NCBI GenBank assembly: GCA_021464245.1
Contig: JADCRB010000075.1
Coordinates: 744,001-808,000, forward strand
Origin: Carallia brachiata
Lineage: Eukaryota > Streptophyta > Magnoliopsida > Malpighiales > Rhizophoraceae
DNA: 64,000 bases
Direction: 5' to 3'
In this document: positions 10,771 to 21,956 of the stretch, piece by piece
How positions within the stretch are numbered: position 1 is the first letter of the stretch
Layout of the letters: each line of letters opens with the position of its first letter
Notes under the pieces: model-generated
What the model saw: the letters and a program-made list of their open reading frames with translations, nothing else
What the model was told of the DNA's origin: nothing
The model's database searches: none
Position numbers and translations under genes: made by a program

Positions 10771-12946
10771 ATGAATCAAACAAATGAGACCCTAACTTCA
10801 CAAGGAACAAATATTGTGTCAGGAAAGAAAACTAGAACAGAAGTGAGGTTTGGAACCATTTTACACAACTTGAAGTCAATGGAGTGCAGAAGGCAAAATG
10901 CAATTACTGTGGTAAATTATTGGTTGCAGGTTCAAAAAATGGGACAACACATTTGAAGGATCATTCAAACTCATGTATATTTCGACGAAGAAAAGATCCT
11001 TCACAACAACACATTGCTCCTAGTTTTCAATCTAGGGGTAGAGCAACAATATCTAAATACTCATTTGATTAGGAGTATGGGAGACAAGAACTTGTTAAGG
11101 CTATTATTCTCCATGGATATCCTCTCGCTATTGTGGAACACATTGGTTTAGAAGGTTTGCACTGGCTTTACAACCAGTGTTCATTATGCCTTCTAGGAAT
11201 ATTGTGAAGAGTAATATTCTAAAAATATATGATATTGAGAGAGAGAAGGCAGAAAGTTTGATCAACAACAATAACAGCAGAGTGGCTATCACTTCAGACA
11301 TGTGGACTTCTAGCAATCAGAAGAGGGGATTTATGGTCATAACAGCTCACTTTATTGATGATTCTTGGGTTCTTCAAGTCGAGTTTTGAGGTATGCTTTA
11401 AATGACATTATTTCATTGTATTTATTTTATGGTCATAACGTTAACGATTATATGTTAATAAGTACAATTTAATTTATCTAGGTTTGTTTATGTGCCTTGT
11501 CTGCACACAAGTTCGATTTTATCTGAAGTGATAATGGATTGCCTTTTGAGATGGAATTTGGACCGCAAGCTGTCCACTATTACTTTGGACAATTGCACTA
11601 CAAATGATGTCATGATCAAGTTAATAAGATCTAAACTGGATGATGATGATCTTTTAGGTCATGATAACTTTTTGCATATGCGTTGTGCTGCTCACATTTT
11701 GAATTTAATAGTTAAAGAAGGTATGGATGTAATTAAGGTCGGTATTGAAAAGATTCACGATAGTGTTTGCCATTGGACTGCTACACCGAAAAGGAATGAG
11801 AGATTTGAAGAAATAGCGAAGCAAATGAAGCTTAGTGCCACAAAATGCTTGAGCCTTGATTGTCCAACTAGGTGGAATTCGACCTTTTTAATGCTACAGA
11901 CAGCAATTTCTTATAAAGAAGTTTTTTGCCGATTGAAAAGAATAAAAGAACCACATTATTCTGATTGTCCTAGTGAAGAGGATTGGAGGTTTGCAAGAGA
12001 AGTTTGTGAGAAGTTACAATTGTTTAATAAAGTCACATTGTTATTTTCTAGAACAAAAAATCCTACTGCAAACTTATTTTTTCCACAAATTTGTGAAATC
12101 AAACTTGCATTGGTGGAGTGGAAGTCCTCTCCAAGTGAAGTGATACAGTCTATGACAGAAAACATGTTGGAAAATTTTGATAAATATTGGAATGTGATTC
12201 ATGTTGTTATGGGAGTTGCTATTGTTTTGGATCCTAGATACAAAATGTCTTTGGTTGAATTTTATTTTGACCGTCTTTTTGGTTTGGAGAGTTCTGTCCA
12301 TGTGAGTAAGATTAAGCATTCTTGTCTTGATTTGGCAAATGGGTACCGATTGCGAAAATCAAGCTCAATAGATGCTACTGCATTTCATACGGATTCATTG
12401 ACTTCTGGCAGTAATAGCACAGTTACTTCTGAGTGTACTTTTGATTTATATTTGAGGCAAAAGAAAAAACAAAAGACCGGATGTTCTAAATCAGAGTTGG
12501 ATTTCTACCTAGAAGAGGATGAAGTGCCATTTTCTCCCGATTTTGATGTCTTAAATTGGTGGAAGGTGTATGGAATGAAATTTCCAACATTGCAAGTCAT
12601 TGCTAGATATATTTGCTATTCCTGTGTCTACAGTAGCTTCCGAGTCTGCATTTAGTACTAGTGGAATAATCATAAGTCCCCATCGCAGTAAACTACATCC
12701 GGACACTGTGGAAGCTATTATGTGTACTCAAAATTGGTTGTGGGCTGCTGAAAAAAGGAGTAAGTATAATGACTTATTCATTATTTATATTTTTATATTA
12801 TTTGTTGAGATTTATTTATAGGTTTTTTTTTTCATACAGGTGGTATGATTGGAGTTATGGGAGAAATAGCAGACTACGTGTTAAATGAGGATATTGACAC
12901 CAATGAGATAGGTCTTTTCCAAAATTTAATTGAAATTGGGACATAA
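10771..12946 (+). pseudogene. hAT transposase (BED zinc finger, RNase-H fold, hAT dimerisation domain), inactivated
   Basis: Domains appear in the usual order: a BED zinc finger at 10860-10975 (CNYCGKLL, then HLKDH), an RNase-H-like core at 11180-12250 (ITSDMWTS, LDNCTTND, RCAAHILNLIV, DCPTRWNSTF, LDPRYKM), and a C-terminal hAT dimerisation region at 12510-12765 (NWWKV, IPVSTVASESAFS). There are introns near 11385-11480 and 12770-12838, and a likely last exon at 12839-12946. The protein is broken by a frameshift before the BED finger near 10845, an in-frame TAG at 11070, frameshifts near 11150, 11375 and 12600. The nearest known types are plant ZBED/RICESLEEPER-like transposases. It cannot encode an active enzyme. 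Confidence 0.9.
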
Positions 12947-15900
12947 AATATTTTAAACATCTTAGATGTTATATATATTTTTTCTATTTTGCAGAAAGTC
13001 AATGTTCCCAAACTGAAGATCAAGAATTGATGAAGTGAAAGATGGAACTCGAATGTTATTCCTTCCATTAGTCGCTTCCACCAGGTCATTCTTGTTATTT
13101 TTCATAAACGAAGTTATTTTTTTCGGTTCAACTTCCCTTATAGATGTCCTCTTTGGTCTAAGATGATTGGGAGTATGTTTTTTTTTTGCTCAGTTTTACC
13201 TCTAAAGAATCTCGAATATATATCTTTTTAGAAAATTGAAATCCAGAACACAAGGTTTTAGAATTTGGTTTTGATAATTGAGATTAAATCATAAGAGTTT
13301 TTATTTGTTTTTCATCGATGTGTAAATACATTGTATAACTCAAGTAATTTTAATAAAGAAAAATGGTGAAAAGTCATAGTATAACATATAACTTTTTTAA
13401 TTTTTACCTGGACGAGTATGGGGCGGAGATGGGGATCCCCGATTGCCAGCGGGTACGGAACGGGGATTAAACTTTCATACCCGCCGAGAACGGAGACGGG
13501 ACGGGGATAGAGTTACTAAACGGGTACGGGGAACAAGGGTGGCATCCCCGTCCCCGACCCTCCCCATTGCCACTCCTAATTGGGATAGTGACTAGTGAAG
13601 GAAAAAGGTTTATGCAATTTCAGCAAGTGTACCACCACTAGGCTGGCATCAGTAAATAAATAACATCAAAAACACATATTTTTCACTTAAGAAGCCTAAA
13701 GATAGAACCAAATCGGTAGGTGGTCACGATGTCGATTCCATATGGATCGCAATCGACCAAGCAATAGACAGGCAGAAGTAGGCTCTCGATCAGGAGTCTC
13801 AAAAACCTGACAGTTTGGATGTGCATAATTCCACAGAACAGATACAGCAAGGCCCAAAGGCATAAGTTAAAATGTTTACTCCTGACATAATTCAATCCCT
13901 TGTTCCTTTCAAACATGAAAAAATCTCTACGTTCTTGTAGGGACATCGGGATAACCCCTTCCCTGAAAAATATAAAATTAGACTACTTTTGCAAATAGCA
14001 TTAACAGGATAGAACGTATTGAAGTTTCTGCTAGCAGTGCTAACCATGATGACAATACAGCGATTGCCATCCCAGAATTGGTCAATGGCTAAACGCTGGA
14101 ACACTGCAACACAGAATTTAATAAATAATGGAGCCAACTACGAGAACTTACAAGCATTCCGAATGAAAATCTTCACCTGATTCCTTCTCCACAACAAGTA
14201 TGTAATTCGCAACACTAACGATATCTAGGTGCAAGAACCAGGCAAAATTAGCATCAAAATAATTCCATAAAGTATTCCATTTATGAAGCACAGAATCAAC
14301 TAGCTTAACAGTCACATCTACTAGTTTGGGAAAATAATTGTCAGTGTTTCTTGTGCATGATTAACAATTCCTGAGCAGTCATTTCACCTTTGACTTCCTC
14401 AATGCATACAGGAATGGGATGGGCCTGCATTGGAGGACACATAATCATATTTTGGAAAGCGGCAAAGAATAATCTGTCTATGAATTCTATCTCTTACAGT
14501 GCTAGGATGATGTATGCAGTCAAATTTCCTTCCAGCTTCAAAGAATCGTAACCAACCCATCACCAACCTATACAACAAACATAAATGGATCCATAAAAAG
14601 TAAAGAAAGTTAACAACACAAAAAATTTCTTCAACATCCAGTTTCATTTGTAGCCACTTTTCTTTGCTTTTTTTTTTTTTTTTAAATGTTCATTTGCGGC
14701 CATTTTCTGTACTTCAAAAAGTTACAAATCCAAAGTAACTTGAAGAATTATCCCTTATTCCCTTCATTAAAGAATGCGACAATAGAATCTGCATCAATCT
14801 CTTTTCTCATAGTTGTTATGTTCTGTTCATGGTTTCAATTTTTTGTGGTAAGAAACTGGCAGATTAACTCCAAAAACTTCATTCCCCTGGTATCATTGGT
14901 TTGATAATCATAGAATAATTCTTTCCAACAAATAGATGAAAGTTACTAAAGTTTGAACTGATGCCCCGAAAAAAAAAAATTAATTATGTTAACATTCATT
15001 CACTTTTTCTGAATTTAAGGGCTCCATCAGTAGTAAACAACCAATCAAACGCATGCAGATCACTTGCAGAAAATGCTTGAATTATAAGAAAGGCAACAAT
15101 ATGTAAACTTTTCTTCACATCTTCCAAGAGTGGAATGCAATCAGAAGTACCCACCCATTTCCAACCAAGACCTGCAAAAGGAGTTGACAGAAAGTAAATT
15201 AACAAGGAACGGTAATTTACATGAAGATTGTAGAGCAACTTAGGGTGGCAATTTGATGATGAGGGGATGGCTGTTGTTTATGTTTGGTGAACCGTACTTG
15301 ACCTTTTGGCTTCACAAAGACCATACTGAGCACAATATAACCAGACCTACAAAATCTGAACAAATCACCTTGAACAAAGGTGAATAGTTGGTTTGCGCTT
15401 CCTTAATAGCACTGTCACATGATTTTGCATGCTGTGGTTAAGTATGGAGAAGTTAATGTGGTTAATTAAACAGAAGTAGGCTATTGCATTTACTGGCATC
15501 TTGAACTTTTCACGCCTTACATGAGAAAGAACAAACTGCCCTATTTAAGATTGCAGTTACTATCTATTTCACCCTGTCCATTAACGAGAAAACTACCAAG
15601 GTTAAAACTAATAAAAGAACTAACCACATTTAAATTGTGACAACTGCACTGCAGAAGGATGCATATGTCATTGATTGCCCTGTCTACAACCAACTGTTCT
15701 GCATTATGAAACAATAAACGAAACTTTAACGGTGTCAAAACAATAATATCATAAAGCCTTATCTTCACATTATGAAACAAGAATGTTTAAGTAGGAATAC
15801 AGACAGACGACGCCACTCAGTATATCACAAGATGTAAATCTCTAATATAACATTTTAGCATGCTAAAAATTGAAAGTTTTCGAGGGTAAAATTCAATCGT

Positions 15901-16844
15901 AAAGAGGTTTGGATTAAGCAGGCACCATCCCAATTGAAGCAAGTCATTTTAACTTGTCACAGCATATCATACAACAAAAAACATAGTTATCATTTTGAAA
16001 GTTTAGAGCATTAGTTTACCTAAAAATACAGATGGATGCATGTAATATATGTCTCTCTTGGACCCATGTCTATTCTCTTGCAGAAGTCGCTGAACAATTA
16101 GTAGTACTCTCAGCAAAACATCTGAAACAAAACAATATGCAACACAAGTCTCAGCCACATCACAAAGACAACTTCCTACACTTGCTTTGATTTAATAGCG
16201 CTTAAAACGCACCTATTCTATGCACATGGGATTCTCTTGCAAGCGTGATAATTTCTTGCCCTGTTGGCAGATTATAGCAACAGGTGCTGCATAAAGCAAT
16301 ACTTTCCACATGAAATACCAATCGGCTATGCCAGGTGAAACAAATGACATCACATAACCACTTGATTGAAACTTTAGCCTTTCCGTAAGCATCAACTTTT
16401 TTAGATACCATCTGTCTTATTAGTGTTCAATGCATAATATGAGAAGGTCTTTGCCAACAACTAATCGGCGTCAACATCAGACACAAAAACTTGTTCCATT
16501 TTGTTCGAGATTCTCTCACTTTTGTTTCTCACCATTCAAACACAAAAGTAAAGTTTTCTTGCACAGACACACAATAGAGCAAGATTTCAAACAAATAACA
16601 ACATCACGATACTAATCACATCGTAAACTTCCACAACCAAACTGCCTAATGCTCTCATTTCGATCTTCAAAATTAAAATTCCATTCCATTTTGGCTTTTT
16701 TCTAATGCATATTTTTCACAAGTATCCAAACAGAATTTGATTTAATTAACCAAGCAAGCTGAACAAAAAAAAAAAAAAGCAGCAAAATACAAATGTGGAG
16801 GATTCCTTACAAGTTCACCTTGAAACTAAAACAACTTCGGAAAA

Positions 16845-16861
16845 AGAGAGAGAGAGAGAGA
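16845..16861. repeat. (GA)n microsatellite at SPO11-1 exon 2 donor
   Basis: The GA tract starts a few bases inside intron 2 of SPO11-1 copy 1. The matching tract in copy 2 (about 25831-25852) is longer, so it has changed length since the duplication. Confidence 0.85.
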
Positions 16862-17133
16862 GTAAGCAACCAGTTGGCGTCGGGATCGGTGCAATAGTTT
16901 CTGAATTTGTGTAAGGAGATCGCCGGAGAGCGTCCCTCGCGTAGATCCTTAACCAATGATCTGGTGAGTTCTGCGAACATAACAGAAAATTTTGAAAAAA
17001 AAAACAATCTTAGAGATTATCAGCAGAAGTGCGGCGAAATTTGAAAATTAATTTCGGGGAACGAGCAAATATAACCTCTGATTTTTCCGAGCAAGTTTCC
17101 CGGCGATTTCGAGCTCCGCCGTTTTCCCCCCAT

Positions 17134-19515
17134 AACTTTGATTTCTCTCTTTTTTTTGAAAAATCAATGTTATTTCTTTTGTTCTTAAAAAGGCCTCGGC
17201 CGTTATAATTTTGTTCATAGATAAATAGAGACGGACGGGCCTGGATATTGGGCTGGCTGACCTCAGAGAGGAATACTCCGACCCATAGAGAGTCCGTTCA
17301 AATTCAAAGCTGCACAAGATGCCGTTAGCCACTAGGTACTGGAACCGTCTCTTTAGTGATTTTTTCAAAAAAAAAGGTACTGGAACCCTTTCCAACACTG
17401 GATTTCTTTTTTTTTTTTTTTTGGTACAAACTATTGTGTTTTTTTTGGTACAGCTCCTCGCGAGTTTTTTTCTTTTTTTTTTTACTTGCAGGAATTTTAG
17501 AGTTTTTAATCTGTAATCCCTGTAACACGTCTCATGTAAATTGCTTGTTCGCCTACATAAAGATTCAATCTGAAGTAGTAATTCAGTTTGTGATCCAATG
17601 TTTTTTTTTTTTTTTGCATTGGCTGTGAGTCTTGTCTATGTGTTGATACTCACATCTTCAAATAAAGAAGAATTTGTTTAAGCGAAGTTTATACTAATTA
17701 GCCTACACCACTCGTTAATGTTACAATTGGGCACAAAAGAAATTTATACGGATATAATAATACTCAAGTGATAAATTTATTTTATTTAAAATGATTAAAT
17801 ATAAAAATTAATGAATTGTCTCAGTCTCATCTCATAAATATAATGATTGACATATCTCATATAATCTTACTCTAAACAAATTTTTTTTATTTTTAATTTC
17901 AAGTAGACCCACTTATTTTATAATAAAAAAATTATGAATAAATTATAATAAAAATCAAATTAAAATTTCCCTTATATATAAATGATTATTGATGGATAAA
18001 TTATTTTAAGCAAGTCTAAAACTCAAAACTTCTCCTTACCGTCTCATTAATCATAACGAAAACATTCTTAATCTTGCCTCTAAAGTAAATTAAGGGTCAT
18101 ACCGGCTACTTGGATCAGAAAAGTCATGTAGATTGTTAGACTAAGTAGAAATAGATAGTAACATTGATAGTGTAAAAAAAAAATACAAAGATTAGGGAAA
18201 CAATTTATTCCAAGTGAGTGTATGTCAATTGGTTTTCTATTTATTCAAACAAGTTTTGGACAAAAATTCAAAAAGAATTTTGAAATTTCTGCATAAATTA
18301 CTAAATATGAATATAATTAATCCTAAATTGTATATTCCTATTTGTTTTCCACTATACAAGGGTTGATTTTTTTTTTCCACGTTTAAGAGATCTTTTGATT
18401 TTTTTATGATTTTACAAGGTCTTTTTTATTATTTATAATTTTCCTAACATAAGCTATTCGATTAGTCATGATTTTTCACGTTATAGGATCCATTGAACGG
18501 TAATTTTCCTAACATATACTACTCAATTAATCACCCAAAAATCAAAATTATTCCTTTTAAAAGAATGTTATATGCATGCCTACGCCATGAACAACATATA
18601 CTTTGGTGCCAAACATTCCCTAAGGCCTGAAAAATTCATTGCACATAGACGAAGGCATTCAGGTAAATTTGATATGTTACAAATATAAATTTATACTATT
18701 TATCATGATTATATGTTAGCGTGTTTATTTTTATTAGTGTGAATAAATTAAAAAAATTAAAAATATACAATTAATTTTAATAATAATATCCATAAATCTA
18801 ATCAATAATTAAATAATATTTTTTATTATACACCATGATATATGAACCAACCACTCAAAATGGAAGATAGGTAAAAAAAATTATTATATTTTCACACACA
18901 TGATTTGAATTTAAATTTCTGCTCTCACACTCACTTTTAATAAATTAATTAGTTGTTAACTTCAGCCGAGCAATTATTACTGTGCAGCATTAAATTCTAA
19001 ATTTATGATTTGTTTGGATCATTGAGATTTTAGTGAAAAAAAATTATAAAAACAAATTATTAGACAATAATAAATAAATAAAATTTTGTATTTAAATTGT
19101 ATGAAAAAATGATGAAAAAGAAAAATGTATAGATAAAATTATAAAAATATCTTCAAAAATAATTAAATAATTAATTAAAATTACCAAAATACTCCTACAA
19201 CAAAAAGAAAATATTGATATTATTTTTATTATTATTCTTCTATTTTTTTCTATTTCTTTTTATTGATTTGACAGCACCCTATTAACTTTTTTAATTGTTT
19301 TTTCACCCTTCCAAAACATAAGAGAAAATACTTTGAAGTTATTAACTTTTTTTTTTTCTTTTCTAATAACAAAACACAATTAATGATTATTTTGATCATC
19401 TGCGGTCCGTAGGCGATGAACAACAACTTGATGGACCCTAACCACAATTTTTAGCATACCCTTAGAATATTAATATAATAAACAACTATTCTGATCGGAG
19501 CATTCATTTGCAACT
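17134..19515. other. SPO11-1 copy 1 upstream region, no gene recognised
   Basis: The sequence is AT-rich with several T-runs (17408-17422, 17468-17480, 17600-17615). It is matched by 26129-28205 upstream of copy 2, with islands of stronger similarity: about 18350-18670 and 19395-19510. The first contains a short open stretch (NNIYFGAKHSLRPEKFI) kept in both copies. No complete gene can be drawn. Confidence 0.6.
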
Positions 19516-20118
19516 ATTTTTAGTCACGTTAACGTCGTGCCTACGTCCTATTTTCAAAGAATTTATGTGTCTCCAGGTCCATGTGATATCGTGTTCACGT
19601 CCCATGCACCCTTGCTTTGTAGAAGGGGTCAGGTAAGAATTATTTATACATTTTACTATTTCCAATTCAGTCTTTAATATTACGGATTCTTTGCAATGTA
19701 GTACAATTATTTTTTTTAGTGCACAATGTAGTACAATTTTTGATAAAATTTTAGTCAAAGGTTAATTCTTAACAGTCAACCCACAAGAAATATGAATTAA
19801 AATTGCCCATAACTCATACTAAACTTATTCTCGTCACCAACTTCAAATTATTTCAAATGGACTTTACTCTGAACATTTATAAAGTTGGAAATCCACAAGC
19901 AATGCCCCAGAAACAAGGAAATTCTATCTTCTGTTTTCGCCAATTGGTGATTAGAATTCTAACTACATGCTTAACTGGTACAAAAAGGAATTGGAAAATA
20001 AAAAGAACCTTATTATATCCAACAGATAACATGTGTCATGTGTCATGACAAAAGTGATAGAGCACGGGTAAAAAAAAAAAAACCCCAAACCGTTCGGAAG
20101 GCCTACCAATCAGATTGG

Positions 20119-21141
20119 TCACATTATGGTGCAACACTGAAGATATTTAGATGATTGAGGGGCTGGTCGAGTTTGTGGTGCTGATGAAGGTTGAGGGGCT
20201 GGTTGAGTTGGTGCTGCTGCTGAGGAAGAGGGACAAGTTGTTGATGGCAATGGCGAAGGCAGTGCAGGAGGTTGAGGCTGTGGTGCTCGTGGTTGTGGTG
20301 GTGGGAGTGGCCAATAAGTTGGTGACGGTGGTAGTGGTGGCCCTGACAGCGGGGGGCAGCAATGGGTACTGATTTCTTCCGTGTAGTTGGAATTCAGGGC
20401 CCCCTAGCAGTGGATATTGAAGAGGGTATGGTTCATAGGGAATATACTGATTTCCTCTATAATATGGGTAATAGCGTCTTTCTACTCTAGGCTCTCCATC
20501 AAATCTAAGGGATGAAATTTCTCCATGTTTCTTATACCTATCTAATATACTCAAAATAAGGGTTGGATCCACTCTACCACTGACCTTCACTGTCCCTTCT
20601 TCTGCTTCTATAACCACAGAATATATCCCTAACAGAAGAAGAAAACTATAGTCAAATAAATTCAGTATTTCATATCAAGGCATTTGTCCATAATGGTTAA
20701 GTAGGCCAGCAATCTATCAACCAAGCTCCTATGACGCAGGAAATTGAGGGTAACTAAACAAAAACCTATCAAGAAATAAAGAATGTAGTGTGAAGCAAAA
20801 GAATTTGAGGCATTAACTTCGATTTTTTTTTTTTTCATAAAAAAAATATTTGGTTGAAAGGAAATTAGCATGAAATATTTGTGAATATAGAAATGTACCT
20901 TGCAGATTCTGCAGCACTTCCATCACTTTACGCTTACATCCATCACAATGGAAATTCACTTTCAATTCACATGCCTGGAAATTACACAGGGAAAATTATA
21001 TATATCACTAGAACGAACGATTTGCAAGAAAAACTATATATTTTTATTATAGAAAAGAATAATAACAAAAATCAGAGATAAATAGCCATCGAGCTCAAGA
21101 TTAAAAAATTTTACTCTAACCATCTTTGCAAAGGATTCCAT
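20119..21141 (-). CDS. Heavy-metal-associated isoprenylated plant protein (HIPP), frameshifted as read
   Basis: HIPPs bind metal through an N-terminal HMA fold and are anchored to membranes by C-terminal prenylation. The three-exon minus-strand model is 21121-21141 (MESFAKM), 20899-20974 and 20119-20628, with GT-AG introns. The HMA domain starts in exon 2 (metal-binding Cys pair CDGC) and ends in exon 3 (VVIEAEEGTVKVSG ... LILSILDRYKKHGEI). A Tyr/Pro-rich linker and a Pro-rich tail follow, ending in CTIM just before the TGA at 20119-20121, a plausible CaaX prenylation box. As read, a run of six C near 20352-20357 puts the tail out of frame and gives a Thr/Ser-rich end instead. One C fewer restores a Pro-rich tail ending in CaaX, giving about 201 aa. 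The gene sits between the two SPO11-1 copies and is not itself duplicated. Confidence 0.85.
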
Positions 21142-21956
21142 TTGCCCTTGACGATAAGCTTTTGCTTAAACAGTAATCAGTAACTGGTTTCTGGTATTGG
21201 CTGCAATTGAATTTTGTGGAATTAAAGAAAGATTTCCCTTAAAAAAATTAACCAAGTATAAGTAACAAAATTGAAAAGAAGAATTACCGGATCGAAAACA
21301 ATAAACAGAAATTAATACCATTACCATATTCTGCACCTCTTATTTAAGCTGTCATTCTTTCGTTACGCTCCTCAAATCTCTCCTTTTATTACGCATTGTT
21401 ATTTTAGAATTATTTCCCTTCCTTGTAAAGTAGATCCTACGATAATGACCAGATGAAAAAAAATAAAAACTTCTAGATACAGACAGCTCCAGTTTCCCTT
21501 TTTTCTCCCTAATTGCCCATATAAAAGTAGGCCGTGCTAAACCCTTCTTGTTTTTGTTTTCCTGTCAATCTTGAGAATACAATTTTATTCATTCGAAGGT
21601 ATGAATTGACTCTTAAATCTTAATAAAGCAAGAGGATGGCCATGTGGGTCATGGATTTCTGAATGCATTGTGCAATCACCATTAATTTAGGTCAAATAAA
21701 CGGTGTTTGATGGCTTAAAGCAAAAGAAATCTCGGAGTGCATATGAACATGAACTTAATCCCAGTATCAATTCAACTCGAGAAAAGTGGCGTAAATTGAT
21801 ATATTACAACTATCAACGGTTCTTGTCCTGGTTGTTTTTAATCAAGATCAGCTATTACAATTACCCGGTTTATGCAGTTTTACCTAGTTTCATCTTGAAT
21901 AGTTTTTGAGTTGTTCTCTTCAAAGGGTTTCATATCCCCTGTGACTAGCAAGCATT
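21142..21956. other. HIPP upstream region and SPO11-1 copy 2 3' flank
   Basis: Between the HIPP start and the SPO11-1 copy 2 stop I see no further gene. The copy 2 duplication begins near 21470 (CAGACAGCTCCAGTTTCC). The part before it, 21142-21470, presumably holds the HIPP promoter, but I see no distinctive element. Confidence 0.55.

Larger units (their letters stand above)
8639..13578 (+). mobile_element. hAT (Ac/Tam3-type) DNA transposon carrying an ORMDL gene fragment
   Basis: The 4940-bp element has imperfect terminal inverted repeats (left TAGAAATGACAAT, inverted right end TAGGAGTGGCAAT). It is flanked by near-identical 8-bp duplications GTTGGGAT (8631-8638) and ATTGGGAT (13579-13586). 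The equivalent position in duplicated copy 2, near 22575, is an uninterrupted empty site reading GTTGGGGTAGTG, which proves the borders. Both ends carry G/C-rich subterminal arrays of short GGGTACGG- and GGGGATC-like motifs. Inside are a captured ORMDL fragment (9253-10600) and a degenerate hAT transposase (10771-12946). The element lies in intron 12 of SPO11-1 copy 1, on the strand opposite to that gene. Confidence 0.93.
8033..17133 (-). pseudogene. SPO11-1: SPO11-1 meiotic recombination protein, copy 1 (decayed)
   Basis: SPO11-1 is the topoisomerase-VI-A-like transesterase that makes meiotic double-strand breaks. Fifteen exons can be placed on the minus strand: 17076-17133, 16871-16970, 16213-16286, 16020-16121, 15625-15698, 15155-15171 (17-bp micro-exon), 14498-14567, 14388-14424, 14177-14224, 14045-14103, 13931-13962, 13701-13806, 8435-8555, 8259-8322, 8033-8158. 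All phases agree and the intact model is 362 aa, the length of Arabidopsis SPO11-1. The catalytic Tyr is at residue 103 (KRDIYYMHP). The Toprim VVEKE and DCDPYG motifs are present. Lesions: the exon 12 donor reads TTTAGG where copy 2 has GTTAGG; the exon 14 acceptor reads CAT where copy 2 has CAG; exon 15 has GAA changed to TAA within KFEIEAL and a 1-bp deletion at SLSFLS; and intron 12 holds the hAT element. Exons 1-13 are otherwise open. A full-length product is not expected. Confidence 0.92.
7545..19515. repeat. Segmental duplication, copy 1 (contains hAT insertion)
   Basis: From GTAGACAGCTCCAGTTTC near 7555 to GATCGGAGCATTC near 19505, this block matches 21470-28205 in the same orientation with many substitutions and small indels. 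It covers the 3' flank of SPO11-1, all 15 exons and introns, and about 2.4 kb of upstream sequence. Removing the 4.94 kb hAT leaves about 7.0 kb, close to the 6.7 kb of copy 2. The edges were placed by eye and may be off by tens of bases. Confidence 0.92.
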
